Notes under the pieces: model-generated
Told to the model about the DNA's origin: nothing
Databases searched by the model: none
What the model saw: only the letters and a program-made list of their open reading frames with translations
Source of the DNA: Ligula intestinalis
Lineage: Eukaryota; Platyhelminthes; Cestoda; Diphyllobothriidea; Diphyllobothriidae
NCBI GenBank assembly: GCA_036362985.1
Contig: JAYGXS010000006.1
Coordinates: forward strand, 11,373,041 to 11,437,040
Reading direction: 5' to 3'
Length of the DNA: 64,000 nucleotides
Position numbers and translations under genes: made by a program
Part shown: positions 21,332 through 30,740 of the stretch, in pieces
Numbering within the stretch: position 1 is the first letter of the stretch
How the letters are laid out: each line of letters begins with the position of its first letter

Positions 21332-21829
21332 TCAAGTAGAAAAGAGCCGACCTACAAACAAGTGCTTACCTTGGTAACAGACAAAACGTCAGTCACATGG
21401 AACATATCGCTAATCGAAATGCACAGACATTATGCGCAGAAGAAGCTTTTGGAGTAGAAAAAACAGTGATTTTGTGCTTTTAGTTGCAAAGGCTAGTCTG
21501 CTATGAACAAATTGGTCTTTGCTTTGTCTGACACAATAGAAACCGTTATCAAGAAATTATGAGCATTTTACAAATATTTTCATACTCAACGTATTGCTTT
21601 GAAAATTATTATGAGACCTGTGCGGGTAGATTGATAAAGAAAAAAAACAAGACTTGGGCAGGATTTTTGAATATATTATAACTAAAGCCCATGCTTTTCA
21701 GACCGCCCACACTCTGAGCTCGGTACGTAGAGGTCATTATCCTGCGGCAAATGAAGACGAGGCTATACTGTGAGAAGTTCTCATGGAACGAGTACGCGGA
21801 GTGGAAGTCACTGCCACCAGGGGGTGGAA
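21332..21829. other. Spacer
   Basis: No recognised feature. A minus frame at 21609-21860 has no domain and overlaps the next PLE fragment. Confidence 0.45.
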
Positions 21830-22060
21830 CCGACCACCAACTGGCGTCGGCATCGACCAAAGAAGCGAAATAGCGTCTGTATTAACGTTTTTGCATAGAA
21901 CAACACCAGGTTTTCTGACCTTCTAGACACTGCCCTGGCTGTTGCTAGTACCCGCTGATGTAGGCTCTTCGATAAGTTGGCTGGTGTCCATTAGGCAATC
22001 TAAAAAACCTAATTAAATATCGACTTGGTGATTTTTATCACCTAGTTGTGCGAAAATAGA
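21830..22060 (-). repeat. PLE family e C-terminal fragment
   Basis: Shares AAGTTGGCTGGTGTCC and GCTGTTGCTAG with the fragment at 1.1 kb, and CATCGACCA-type upstream sequence. On the minus strand WTPANLSKSLHQRVLATARA is readable between breaks. It is more decayed than the 1.1-kb copy. Confidence 0.6.
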
Positions 22061-22631
22061 ACGCTAAATCGATTTTGTTTTACCTTTATTGATCCAGACT
22101 GGTACGTATCCCTGCACCCTTTTTTCTGGGTGCCTTCTCGTTTGGCCCTAGAAGAGGAAGTTTACACTGGTCTCATCTTCAATAAAAGTTTGTCTTTACC
22201 TCCAAAATATAGTAAAGGAGGTTTCATAAAGAAACCGCGTAGGTTCACCGCAAGGAGCCTACGGTTTTCCCGGTCGTACGTATCTGGTAGTTCGTACCCA
22301 GAAGGTTTACAGTACATATTCCTCGCTCAAGTTCTTTGTGGAGTCCGAAGTGGGTAATGGAATAGCGTTCCTCGATGTTCTCATACAAAGGCAAAAGGCT
22401 GGGGGCATCCAGCAAATAGTATTTAGAAAGAAAACCTCGACAGGGAAATATACCAAATTTCAAAGGTTCGTTTTCCTTAATATAAAAATAAATGAAGAGT
22501 TTAACAGCTAGTGTGCGACATATCTCCTCACGAGAAGCCATTGAAGCAGAACTCTAGCAGGTGCAGAACAGGCTTCACAAAAATGCTACCCACGACCGTT
22601 TACCTTCGAGAATATCACTGAACGCACCAAC

Positions 22632-22925
22632 ATGCCAGCTTTTTTAAGTGTAAAATTGAAAGAGGTTTTTATAAGACTGCCTTTCAAAGTAGATGCCACA
22701 ACCAAATTGATAAGACAACAATCAAAAGCAGCGTTCGAAAGTACTATCCCCACGGCGAACTTTCGTGAATTCTTTATGAAATCGCCTCCACCACGTTTGA
22801 GAGGTAAAGACAAACTCCTGTTTCAGGCCACATCGGAGTATATTTACTCCTCAATCTAGTCTTATGGCCAAATAAAGCGGCAAGCGCAGAATAGGGTGCT
22901 TGAACACATACACGCCTGGCTGAAT
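22632..22925 (+). pseudogene. PLE fragment: RT thumb/linker to GIY-YIG entry
   Basis: The plus frame 22632-22859 reads FIRLPFKVDATTKLIRQQ, TIPTANFREFFMKSPPPRL, RGKDKLLFQATSEYIYSS. This is the linker between RT and nuclease in PLEs (compare FFKVPFRGDATGELLKRRL and FPAASVRVLFST in family b). After the stop, sequence readable as EHIHAWLN suggests that the nuclease began here but decayed. Neither RT motifs upstream nor a complete nuclease is present. Confidence 0.65.
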
Positions 22926-23640
22926 TAAGGTTAAACCATATCAACTTAGAGTTGTATTTTCGCACATCTATTTGATCCGAATGATTGAATCGATACAAAA
23001 TAAGGTTTTTAAGATTGCCTACCGGACATCATATCGCAGGGGGTTAGGTGAGTCAAACCCACCAACTGCGATCTTCAGACCATGGTTACTTAGTGCAGGA
23101 GAGAAGTCGATGAAAGCCAATGTAGTGGGAAGAGTATATTGTGTACAAATGGGAAAAGAGAATAGATAGACTGAGATTTGACTTTGACAGCATACAGCCA
23201 GCCAGAAGGTCCAGTCGAGTCCAAGTGCGGTTTAAGCAGCAGGCATGCAAGCAGCAGTGAGAACGGGCATTTTCTGGTTGCCTCAAAGGTTATTGACCGC
23301 ACAGACCGCATTGATCAAGGCGGGCATCCGTCCTATTCGCCGTCGGGAGAGACCGCCCGTTGCTGAGCTGTGATTGGCTGTTGCATAGGCCGCCTTCGGT
23401 GCGGACGTACGCGTTACCAGCAGTGGGACTTCGGACATGCTCGCCTATGTGGTGTGTTACCACAATCAGACAACGTCTACGTCCCATTTTATGCCGGAAA
23501 TCGTTGTCCTTACCGGCAATGCTATCTGCTGTACGGCTGCTAGCGTGGATAGAAACTGAGCTCCAAAGCGGAGCGGAATAAGGGATTTCCGTGAACAGCA
23601 AATGAAAAGTGTCAATATCACCTGATCTAAACCAGCAACA
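22926..23640. other. Unassigned sequence
   Basis: Several overlapping frames on both strands (23.08-23.60 kb) have no domain. The stretch is less AT-rich than its surroundings but not assignable. Confidence 0.35.
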
Positions 23641-23647
23641 GAACGGA

Positions 23648-23815
23648 CCGGTATTTAAGTGGTCAGGGGGTTAGACATCCGATTGAAAAGTCTCCTGTAC
23701 GAGCTTCGGTGGGGCAGCACTTAGGGTTAGGTGTGACTGGCTAATGACGGCCAAAAATCCAGAAATGGCCATCCTAGTTTCCCTTGTCTGTGTCGGTAGT
23801 TTCCTTTTGCATTTA
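23648..23815 (+). repeat. tRNA-derived SINE copy
   Basis: The head resembles a tRNA promoter: an A-box-like AAGTGGTCAGGGGGTTAGAC and a B-box-like TGTACGAGCTTCGG. The shared body follows: GGGTTAGGTGTGACTGGCTA, ATGACGGCC, CAGAAATGGCCATCC, CCCTTGTCTGTGTCGG. The same body is found at about 25.13, 30.08, 50.39 (minus), 50.55 and 57.36 kb. Confidence 0.65.
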
Positions 23816-24262
23816 TGCATGTACCTGCATAGATAAATTAAATAGCATTCCGGGATGATATGTTGAGGGAGAAAGGCTCATCACAAAAACAAAATATACT
23901 TCTGAATTTTCTAGCAGGGGGCACTTGTCAGTCTTCAGACTAAACAAACAAAGAAGAATGTGAAATTGCCGGTTAAGGGCAGTTGGTGCGAAAGGACAGA
24001 CAGGCAGCCAATGTATGAAGGGGAGTGGTGGCAACACGATCACGGTAGGATTTGAGACTGGGGTAGGAGGCTGGGAAGTGCTAAGGCTCTCTGCGTAAGA
24101 AGGGGAGGGTATGGAAACTTAGTACGACAGCAATCGGCTGATGTGGTCAGGGTAGATGCGGTTAACTCAGATGGTCAGTGCGTGGAATAGTGGTCGTAGT
24201 AGTGGTAGTGTTAGCAGTAGTGGTGGTATTATAAGGAACAAGAAATAATTATTTGGTTGTGA

Positions 24263-24265
<3 letters not shown>

Positions 24266-24300
<35 letters not shown>
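24266..24300. repeat. (TA)n microsatellite
   Basis: About 17 TA units, ending 33 bases before the hammerhead candidate. Confidence 0.95.
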
Positions 24301-24303
<3 letters not shown>

Positions 24304-24332
24304 TAAGTGGGGTATGACAGCATCTGGGGGTA

Positions 24333-24379
24333 ACTTGATACAGAACTGTTTCGGGCTTATTAGCCTTCATCAGCCAAGC
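24333..24379 (-). ncRNA. Hammerhead ribozyme candidate
   Basis: Minus-strand RNA with all core parts in order. Stem I GCUUGG (24379-24374) pairs with UCAAGU (24338-24333). CUGAUGA lies at 24373-24367. Stem II GGCU-AAUA-AGCC lies at 24365-24354. GAAA lies at 24352-24349. Stem III ACAG-UU-CUGU spans 24349-24340. Cleavage is predicted 3' of A24339 (triplet GUA). Weak points are an A-C apposition at the base of stem II, where G-C is usual, and a 2-nt stem III loop, which could instead favour dimer pairing because the stem is self-complementary. A decayed relative is at 35.1 kb. No PLE coding sequence adjoins it. Confidence 0.55.
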
Positions 24380-24636
24380 ATAACCCTGAACACTAGCTGG
24401 TCGGACAACACAAACAAACGCGCTTACAGACGGCGCAGTTGGTCCACCACTGGTGTCTATCAGATGGGTCATTAGCACTTCATCGAACCGCAGTTCATCA
24501 GCGCCTCGCCACCTGCCATTTGCTGTCACTGTATAAAATGGCATAGATGCGTACACCAGTCTGTCAGAGGACCCATTCGTCTCTCCATATTGCCATTGGA
24601 GCTAACTCTTGAGCCTCCACTGCGAGGCAGCTAGGG

Positions 24637-24908
24637 CATAGACAGAAGAACATTACAAGCAAAGACAGAAGACACTAGGAAGGCCTTTTCTTCCTCATTA
24701 GGCGTCATCGGCTAGTGATACCCAACCCCAGTGTGGCAGCTGAAATTGCTGTCACGCTGAGAGTTGAACTGGCAAACTAGCCCGTCAGGGCAAACGTCCT
24801 AACAGTTGAGCTAAGAGTCCACACTACGAGCGGCCGATAAGGCCTAACAAGGCAGAAAAGGCCTTCCTAGTGTCCCCTGTCTTTGCTAGTAATGTCCTTC
24901 TGTCTATA
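24637..24908. mobile_element. Foldback element enclosing a tRNA-like sequence
   Basis: Arms 24637-24718 and 24826-24908 are inverted copies, best over about 53 bases (ATAGACAGAAGAACATTACA at left against ATAGACAGAAGGACATTACT read from the right). The centre holds a tRNA-like sequence on the minus strand. No coding capacity. A target duplication is not obvious. Confidence 0.65.
24745..24830 (-). repeat. tRNA-like sequence (SINE head or tRNA pseudogene)
   Basis: Minus strand: A-box-like TTAGCTCAACTGTTAGGACG, an anticodon-like arm GCCC-TGAC-GGGC, and B-box-like GCCAGTTCAACTCTC. Acceptor pairing is poor and flanking arms are repeats, so I do not call a functional tRNA. Confidence 0.5.
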
Positions 24909-24914
24909 TATATA

Positions 24915-25048
24915 GGAATATGATGAGCTACGCATGTTTCAGACTGTTCCTCGATTACCGATGATTAAAGATTCCCGAAGGAATCCCAAACGTCAGGAAA
25001 ATAAAGTCTTTGTTCCAGTGATCGCATCTTTTTCTTCTGATGAATGAA
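24915..25048 (+). repeat. Short terminal-motif repeat (R3), copy 1
   Basis: GATTCCCGAAGGAATC hairpin, then CCAAACGTCAGGAAAATAAA and TTCCAGTGATCGCATC. It matches the foldback arms at 52.25-52.94 kb and the copy at 54.2-54.4 kb. The CGAAACGTC of other copies is CCAAACGTC here. Confidence 0.65.
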
Positions 25049-25119
25049 ATGTTCCTTGACTGGATCGGTGAAACACCTGCATTCATTCATCATATTCCCC
25101 ATCACAACTGACAAAGCAG

Positions 25120-25245
25120 GAAACCCATGGACTAGAGGCAGCCTCTCTACCGCAATGACCCTCGAGATTGGGTATGACTGACCGATGACGGCTTAAAAGC
25201 CAGAAATGGCCATTTCGGTCTCCCTTTGCTTTGTCGGATCCACTT
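25120..25245 (+). repeat. tRNA-derived SINE copy, 5'-truncated
   Basis: Body GATTGGGTATGACTGACCGA, TGACGGC, CCAGAAATGGCCATTTCGG and TTTGCTTTGTCGG as in the 23.65-kb copy; the tRNA-like head is not recognisable. Confidence 0.55.
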
Positions 25246-25364
25246 CTTCTTCATATCACCTTTGTCACTATGTGACGGTCATTGAGGGTTTGCGTTGCGA
25301 GCTCCTTGGCAAAACGGAACTTTACTGTTCCTTGACTAGATCGGTGAAACACTTGCATTCATCC

Positions 25365-25369
<5 letters not shown>

Positions 25370-25400
<31 letters not shown>

Positions 25401-25500
25401 NNNNNNNNNNNNNNNNNNNNNNNNNNNNNNNNNNNNNNNNNNNNNNNNNNNNNNNNNNNNNNNNNNNNNNNNNNNNNNNNNNNNNNNNNNNNNNNNNNNN
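25370..25500. repeat. (TA)n tract running into an assembly gap
   Basis: TA repeats at about 25370-25400 are followed by 100 N (25401-25500), so the true microsatellite length and what lies beyond are unknown. Confidence 0.95.
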
Positions 25501-26985
25501 TTTTCATCCTCCCCAAACGAAGATAAAGAAGAAGGGACGAATACACGAACCAATGTTATAAAGTTTCGGACACTCGCTCGGTTCCAGCATCAAAGTAACG
25601 TGGTGAATTTTCTTGTTTGCCCGGACTGTTTCAGCTTGTTATTATCTCCATGCGTGACGCAAGGCTTTTGACCTACCTATTCGGTGCTGACTTACCGCAA
25701 GATTGACCGTTGGTTGGTTCGTGCGACCTTTGTCCCCTTTTCGGTTGTCCTTACTGCGTGCTCACTGGCTTGCCTTCCTACGAACGAAGGACTAATAATT
25801 TCTATGGCTACAGTCTACACTTTTGAGGGACTGAACGCCAGAGAGTGAGCGAGACACCTGCGCATTCAAGGCACGCTAAGTTAATGCACATGTAATCTAA
25901 CTAATCAGGGAAACATGCTGAAGCTGCTGAGATCAGTGATACCCTCGGGTTTATACATTTCATAGGTCTGCAATGGTTAATTAGAAAAAAAGTCTTTTAG
26001 AGCTTTGCAGAACTGCAAGCCGCACTCAAAAATAGGCAACTCACGCCATTGCAAAAAGAGGGGAACTATGAAATGGTGATTTGGGAGGAAATCATCCCTT
26101 GCAGTACAACCAGTATAGTGATAAGAAGGCGCACATTAACACATAAGCATCGATGTATAAACAAGTCTCCAGGAAATCACAACCACTGCTGTGCGAAATC
26201 CGCTGCTAGGCCTACAACCAATAGTAAATTTCAGGAAGACATTTTTTATGCAAAGTATAAACACATTATCAAGCACACTTAAATATCTCAATCTCTCCTT
26301 GAAGCTCTCTCCGTAGCATTTAAAGTATTGAAATAAGGCTTCTTACTCAAATTAAAATTACTTTAATTTGCCACAGTTAAAAAAAACTCAAAACCGATGC
26401 GTTTCGCACAACTGGATAAAGTGCAAATCGGCCAAAGAAAACTATTAGCATTTAATTCATTAAAAAACATTTATTACTTAAGGAGCTCATAATATCTTAA
26501 CCTAAGCAGTTCGAACGCAGAATAAATGTCAACACTTTTTCATACAGAGCCTATTAAATTAGCAGCAGTGCCTGCAACTGAAGACCGCCAGTACGCATTT
26601 ATGCATGCCTTATTACCATATGCAGTGTTTAAACCGGCCTGCTTTTCAGTTTTATAAATTACTTTCATAATCGGGAATAGTTGAAATTTTGCTCTCCACT
26701 GTCGCATCCTCATGCTTCTCTGATGCAGCTCTATTTACACGCTTAGATTGAATCCTTTTCATTCGCAAAACCGCCTGCCCTCTCATTCTCTGCTGAGAAT
26801 GTAGATTCGTCGTGTACCTTTCGGCCAGCATTTCGCTTAATACCCAGCGCCATATTTGTGCCGCCTTCAGTCAAAAAGCCAGCCAATGTTTGCAGATGGA
26901 GCGTGGCAGGTGGTGGCGATGGGAATTGTAGGGAATGAACAGCTGTAAGCTGAATTGAAATTGAGGTGCACTGATTGGCTGCCTG
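25501..26985. other. Unassigned sequence
   Basis: No supported gene. The frame at 26049-26282 has no domain. Confidence 0.4.
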
Positions 26986-26989
26986 TATA

Positions 26990-27145
26990 CGGAGGTGCGT
27001 CCGAGAGGGATGCTGTCTCGCGTACCTTTGCGTTGCTCTTGCGCTCTTGCGCACGCGTTCGCGAGGGCAGACGCTGACGCTGACGCCGCCGCCGTCCCAG
27101 CTCAGACCGACCGACTGACCGTCCCTCTCTCTCTCTCTCTCTCGC
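26990..27145. promoter_or_regulatory. CpG-dense patch with (TC)n, possible regulatory region
   Basis: 27000-27120 is rich in CG dinucleotides (CTTGCGCACGCGTTCGCGAG, GACGCTGACGCTGACGCCGC) unlike its AT-rich neighbours, and is followed by a TC run at about 27122-27142. Such patches can mark promoters, but no gene start is seen on either side. The CpG-rich tail of the nearby PLE shows that composition alone is not proof. Confidence 0.25.
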
Positions 27146-27610
27146 TTTCGTCAACCCTGTGGTAGAACACGAAAATCAATGTGCAATTCAGAGTTGGATT
27201 CAGAAGCAGTGCCGCGACGACGATTCCGGCGGGGTTTTAAATGGCGCGGGATAGGTAGAAGCCGATTGCTACTGCTGCTAATGGGTTAATAGGAAGCTGA
27301 TGCTCCGCTATGGACTGAGAAGCGGACCAAAGGAAGCACTGAGTCGTGAGCTTTTTAGGGTTTGCGGTCGAATTTCGTCGTACTTTACCATCACGAAATG
27401 TGGTTAGAGGATAAAGGGGCGGGACTAGGCGGGGTATTTCAGATGGATCAAATGCAAACCCTAGTGCTTGACGCTTCTGTGCAACAGTTTGCTGTCATCA
27501 ACTGTTGCTCAAATTGGTTCAGTTGGGTGTAGGGAGATCCAATGCAATCATTCAACTGCGGAGCAAATAAAATTCTTCCAGACGATGTGAAAACCATGAC
27601 AAAAGAGGAT
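27130..27610. repeat. Left copy of a local duplication
   Basis: 27140-27285 matches 29468-29585 (AAAATCAATGTGCAATTCAG in both) and 27465-27600 matches 29580-29710 (GACGCTTCTGT, then CGGAGCAAATAA against TGGAGCAAATAA). About 190 bases between the two blocks (27.28-27.46 kb) are absent from the right copy. The PLE insertion at 28.0-29.35 kb lies between the copies. Confidence 0.65.
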
Positions 27611-27870
27611 TTATTTTAATGCTCTAAGCTTTACCGGGGTGCCTTTTGGGTAAACGAATTATAGCGAGCTATAAAAAAGGCAAAGCAGAATATAAGTAAC
27701 ACAGTAATTTCATTGCGGAAAACACGTCCCATGCGCCCTGGGAGTTTACTCTCGAGTACCATCAACAGCTGCGCAACGGCTAGCTTATTATAGGCAGAAA
27801 GGCATTACCGACAAAGACAAGGTATTCAGTTGACCCAGTTGCGAACAATTCGCTGCTTGGCTGGGAGCAG
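27590..27870. repeat. Dispersed repeat shared with 34.9-35.15 kb
   Basis: Shared blocks include AGAAAGGCATTACC (about 27795 and 35071) and ACGTCCCATGCG against ATGTCCCGTTATGCCG upstream. The copy at 35 kb continues into a hammerhead-like motif; this one does not. Confidence 0.5.
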
Positions 27871-27961
27871 GGAAGGCCTTTGCATAGCCAAAGCTCTACC
27901 AGACTGACCGTGAGCCGTAAATGTAATCACATTAGAGGCAATTTTATCCGCCCAGCTTACT

Positions 27962-28010
27962 GATTATATAGAATCAACCATTACAGAAACAACAAGCTGA
28001 CTGCCAAAGC
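27962..28010. repeat. 49-bp direct repeat, left (target duplication of PLE)
   Basis: Starts GATTATATAGAATCAACCAT and ends CTGACTGCCAAAGC. It is identical over 49 bases to 29351-29399 on the other side of the family a PLE. This is long for a target duplication but exactly abuts the element on both sides. Confidence 0.8.
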
Positions 28011-28486
28011 GGTTAACTCTTGCCCCCTGCTGCAGTCGTGGCTGCCATTGATGAAGCTGTAAATCGCTCATTGGCGTGGTGGGCCTCGGCTGGATCGATT
28101 GAAGTCTGGTACGCAGGGCCTGATAGGCTGGATTTAAGTCAATATTTCTATTGATTGTGTCTACGGAGGAGCAACTTTCGAGCACCAGTCTGGCCATTTT
28201 GTCGTTGGATCGGCCGATGACTTCGGCGTTTTCGAAAGCGAATTTGTGCTTCTCCCGTTTCATGTGGCCATATACCAGTGACAGTCTGTCCTCGCGGTCG
28301 ACTGCCAGCTGGTGCTCGTGTAGTCTTGTACAGAGGCGTTTTCCCGTTTCGCCAATATACCTTGCACTGCAATTTTGGCAAGGTATGCTGTAGACCACTG
28401 CTGATTGTTCCGTTGTCGGCAGCGGGTCTTTGGGTCGCATTATCTGCTGTCGGATAGTCGAATCCGGTTTAAGGGCAATCCCAATT
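28011..28486 (-). pseudogene. PLE family a GIY-YIG endonuclease fragment
   Basis: The minus frame reads IMRPKDPLPTTEQSAVVYSI, then PCQNCSARYIGETGKRLCTR (GIY-YIG motif with the catalytic Arg region), LHEHQLAVDREDRLSL, KHKFAFENAEVIGRSNDKMA and ALRTRLQS. It is clearly related to 15.95-16.56 kb. The frame is open but truncated at both ends: upstream it runs into the inverted arm, downstream into the flanking direct repeat. Confidence 0.85.
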
Positions 28487-28517
28487 CCAATCGATCCAGC
28501 CAAGGCCCACCACGCCA

Positions 28518-29177
28518 ATGAGCGATTTACAGCTTCATCAATGGCAGCCACGACTGCAGCAGGGGGCAAGAGTTAACCGCAGTTCACACGATCGGCATGA
28601 ATCATCAACCCACCGGCGAGCCCAAACGAGCGAACGGGCTTATCACGGTGGGCCACAACGAAACTATCCACCAGACTATGAGGGGAGATCTCGCAGCAGC
28701 CACCCTGACGCACACGAGTGGCATGCAGACCCAGTGGTGATTACATCAGTCGTGCAAGGGATGGGGGACGCACGTGACTGTCAGCAGACCGATGACAGAC
28801 GCCCGCTGAGCGCGCGCGATGGGCGAACAGATCCACCGATGACTACAACAGCCGTGCAGCCGATGGGAGACACGCGAGGCCGCCACCACTCCGGTTGCAG
28901 TCGCCCCTCGCGCGCGCGCGATGTGCAGACAGATCCACCGGGGACTACAACAGCCGAGCGAGTGACGGGGGTCACACGAGGTCGTCTGCAGTCGCCCACG
29001 GATAGGCAGAGGCCAATCCAGGACCAACAGAATGACCAGGGTCGGCGCAGTGGGCCAAACCCAATCAACGACCAGCAGGACGACCAGGGTGCGCACGTAA
29101 CACACCCCTATCATACGAGACAGTCAGCAAGACAAACTAAATCAAGGCAAGCAGGAACAATCACCTTATCACTCTGA
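28518..29177 (+). pseudogene. PLE family a C-terminal tail, low-complexity, in inverted arm
   Basis: The open frame of 219 codons begins with the same LQLHQWQPRLQQGARVNR seen in the minus-strand fragment. It continues as a hydrophilic tail rich in D, R, Q, T and P with internal near-repeats (DRRPLSARDGRTDPPMTTTA, SRPSRARDVQTDPPGTTTA; QDQQNDQG, NDQQDDQG). It ends HTRQSARQTKSRQAG before the terminal motif. This is an unusually long variable extension after GIY-YIG, without a known domain. It lacks its own RT and nuclease in cis. Confidence 0.7.
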
Positions 29178-29207
29178 TGATGGAAACAAGCGTGTTTTCG
29201 AAACGTC
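29174..29207 (+). ncRNA. Hammerhead-ribozyme-like core (PLE family a), best preserved
   Basis: CUGAUGA at 29174-29180, stem II GGAAACA (29182-29188) with UGUUUUC (29193-29199) around AGCG, GAAA at 29200-29203, and CGUC at 29204-29207. A15.1-C-G-U forms the self-complementary ACGU. One unpaired U follows CUGAUGA and stem I next to the site pairs for only two bases. It lies directly after the tail stop codon. Confidence 0.5.
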
Positions 29208-29309
29208 AGCACCAATACAGTGTGGTCCATGAAGGCGCCTTTTCTTCTTCATCTTCTTTGGGGGATGGGGAGCGGGATAATTTATCTGGACCTCGTATCT
29301 TTAGTCATG

Positions 29310-29350
29310 TTAATATATATATATATATACATATATATATAGATTATATA
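29310..29350. repeat. (TA)-rich end of PLE insertion
   Basis: TA repeats interrupted by single bases, between the PLE 3' end and the right 49-bp direct repeat. Confidence 0.85.
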
Positions 29351-29399
29351 GATTATATAGAATCAACCATTACAGAAACAACAAGCTGACTGCCAAAGC
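29351..29399. repeat. 49-bp direct repeat, right
   Basis: Identical to 27962-28010; see the left copy. Confidence 0.8.
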
Positions 29400-29459
29400 A
29401 GGATGTCCTAGCATTCACCAGATTGGCATACTGCCACTACAGCTCACACCGGCCGTCTC

Positions 29460-29710
29460 TTTTTCATCAACGCTTTGGTAGAACAAGAAAATCAATGTGC
29501 AATTCAGAGTCAGATTTAGAAACAGTGCCATGACAACGATTCAGACAGGGTTTTTTATGGCACGGGATTGGTAGAAGCCGATTGCTCGACGCTTCTGTAG
29601 CACAGTTTGCTCCCACCAACTGTTGTTCGTATTGGTTCAATTGAGTGGAAGGAGATTCGTTGCGGTCGTTCAAATGTGGAGCAAATAATTTTTTTTACTG
29701 GAAATTGTGA
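29460..29710. repeat. Right copy of the local duplication
   Basis: Matches 27.14-27.29 and 27.46-27.61 kb in the same orientation, missing about 190 bases of the left copy. Confidence 0.65.
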
Positions 29711-30059
29711 AAATCAGGGGAGTAGCTGGCGAGCGTAGAGGTAAAAGGTATAAGGTAAACATGCGAGTAATTGCGGTCATCATTACACGGCAAATTAGTT
29801 ATGGGAATACAGTATTTTATAGTTTGTAACCACTCTGGCAACCGATGCATAGCTGTGCAATTCATCAGACAGCATCAACCAGGATATAATCATGCAATGA
29901 TTACTTAGAGCTGTTGGCGTGCGATATGAGACGCAGCTGAAAATTGGTCAATACGAGAGGAGCAGAAAAGTTTCTTTCGGAGGACCTATATTTGTTTTTT
30001 ATAATCAGTTGGCAATAATTTTTATTATAAACTTCAAAAAACATAATTTATGAAAACTC

Positions 30060-30170
30060 CTTTCGAATCCGCAATCTCGGTGGGGCAACACGTAGGGTTG
30101 GGTATGATTGGCTAATCCAATCTTCCTTGTTTTTATCGGAAATGTCATTGGGCCTTAATCCATAGCAGAC
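30060..30170 (+). repeat. tRNA-derived SINE body fragment
   Basis: TCGGTGGGGCAACACGTAGG, GTTGGGTATGATTGGCTAA and CTTCCTTGTTTTTATCGG match the body of the 23.65-kb copy, with an internal deletion. Confidence 0.55.
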
Positions 30171-30279
30171 TTGCCACGCGGCTCAAAAATGAGCCTGAAA
30201 GACAGAAAACGGTGCGTCAGTGTACCAAGCCATTACAACCAAGCTCAATGAAGGGAAAAATTAACACGAAATTAGACGG

Positions 30280-30400
30280 AACGTGAATCCGGGCCCTCGC
30301 GAGCCCATGATGGACGCACACGTAGCCACACCACAATCGGAAGGCGCAATCAGCAGCTTAGCCACTTTATCCGCTCATTTTGCAGGTGCGAAACCGCATG
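30280..30400 (-). repeat. tRNA-like sequence
   Basis: Minus strand GTGGCTAAGCTGCTGATTGC resembles an A box and GGGCCCGGATTCACGTTCCG a B box, with spacing close to a tRNA gene. The cloverleaf is imperfect; probably a tRNA-derived repeat. Confidence 0.4.
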
Positions 30401-30641
30401 GACATGTTAACACAAACAGGATCACCGGCGTATGACGGCAGCTTCGATCAGTGACAGCTGCACAGGCGCGAACAGCAGAATCCGATGGGAGACAACTTGA
30501 CTGAGGTTAATCCTCCTGAAGGCGTTGATGATTAAGCATCGCTCCCATGCCCCACCTCCCTGGCTTTGCATTGGCTTAAGCCCTATTGACCATGACTGTC
30601 AGCTACTATAAATGCTGTGAGGCGCGGTACAACCCCCGCCT

Positions 30642-30740
30642 CTGAAGACGGAAGTCTGTACGCTTTTGAAATTTCAGGAAAGTAAAACTATGGTTCCCGT
30701 GATCGCCTCTTGTTCTCTTTCATGTCCGGGGACTCGGATT
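30642..30740 (+). repeat. Terminal-motif relative (degenerate hammerhead-like)
   Basis: CTGAAGA (30642-30648), GGAAG...CGCTTTT, GAAA (30668-30671), TTTCAGGAAAGTAAAAC, then TTCCCGTGATCGCCTC. The order is that of the R3 and PLE family a ends, but CGTC after GAAA is lost. Confidence 0.45.

Larger units (their letters stand above)
28011..29350. mobile_element. PLE family a insertion with inverted tail
   Basis: The minus-strand GIY-YIG part (28486-28011) is cut off in its C-terminal tail at the left boundary. It is joined at about 28487 to a plus-strand copy of the complete tail, 28487-29310. The two overlap as a ~92-bp inverted repeat (28011-28103 and 28487-28579). The plus arm ends with the family's terminal motif, 3' end and a (TA)n run. 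It is the third example here of a sense GIY-YIG fragment with an inverted tail at its 5' side. RT is absent. Confidence 0.85.

Noticed and set aside
24263..24475. Open frame beginning with alternating I and Y residues (also 13929-14186 and 25206-25553)
   Set aside because: Translation of (TA)n microsatellites, in one case running into the N gap; not genes.
24745..24830. Functional tRNA gene
   Set aside because: A- and B-box-like blocks are present but acceptor pairing is poor and it sits inside a foldback repeat.
28746..29114. Two minus-strand frames of 95-122 codons
   Set aside because: Antisense of the CpG-rich PLE tail frame; no domain.
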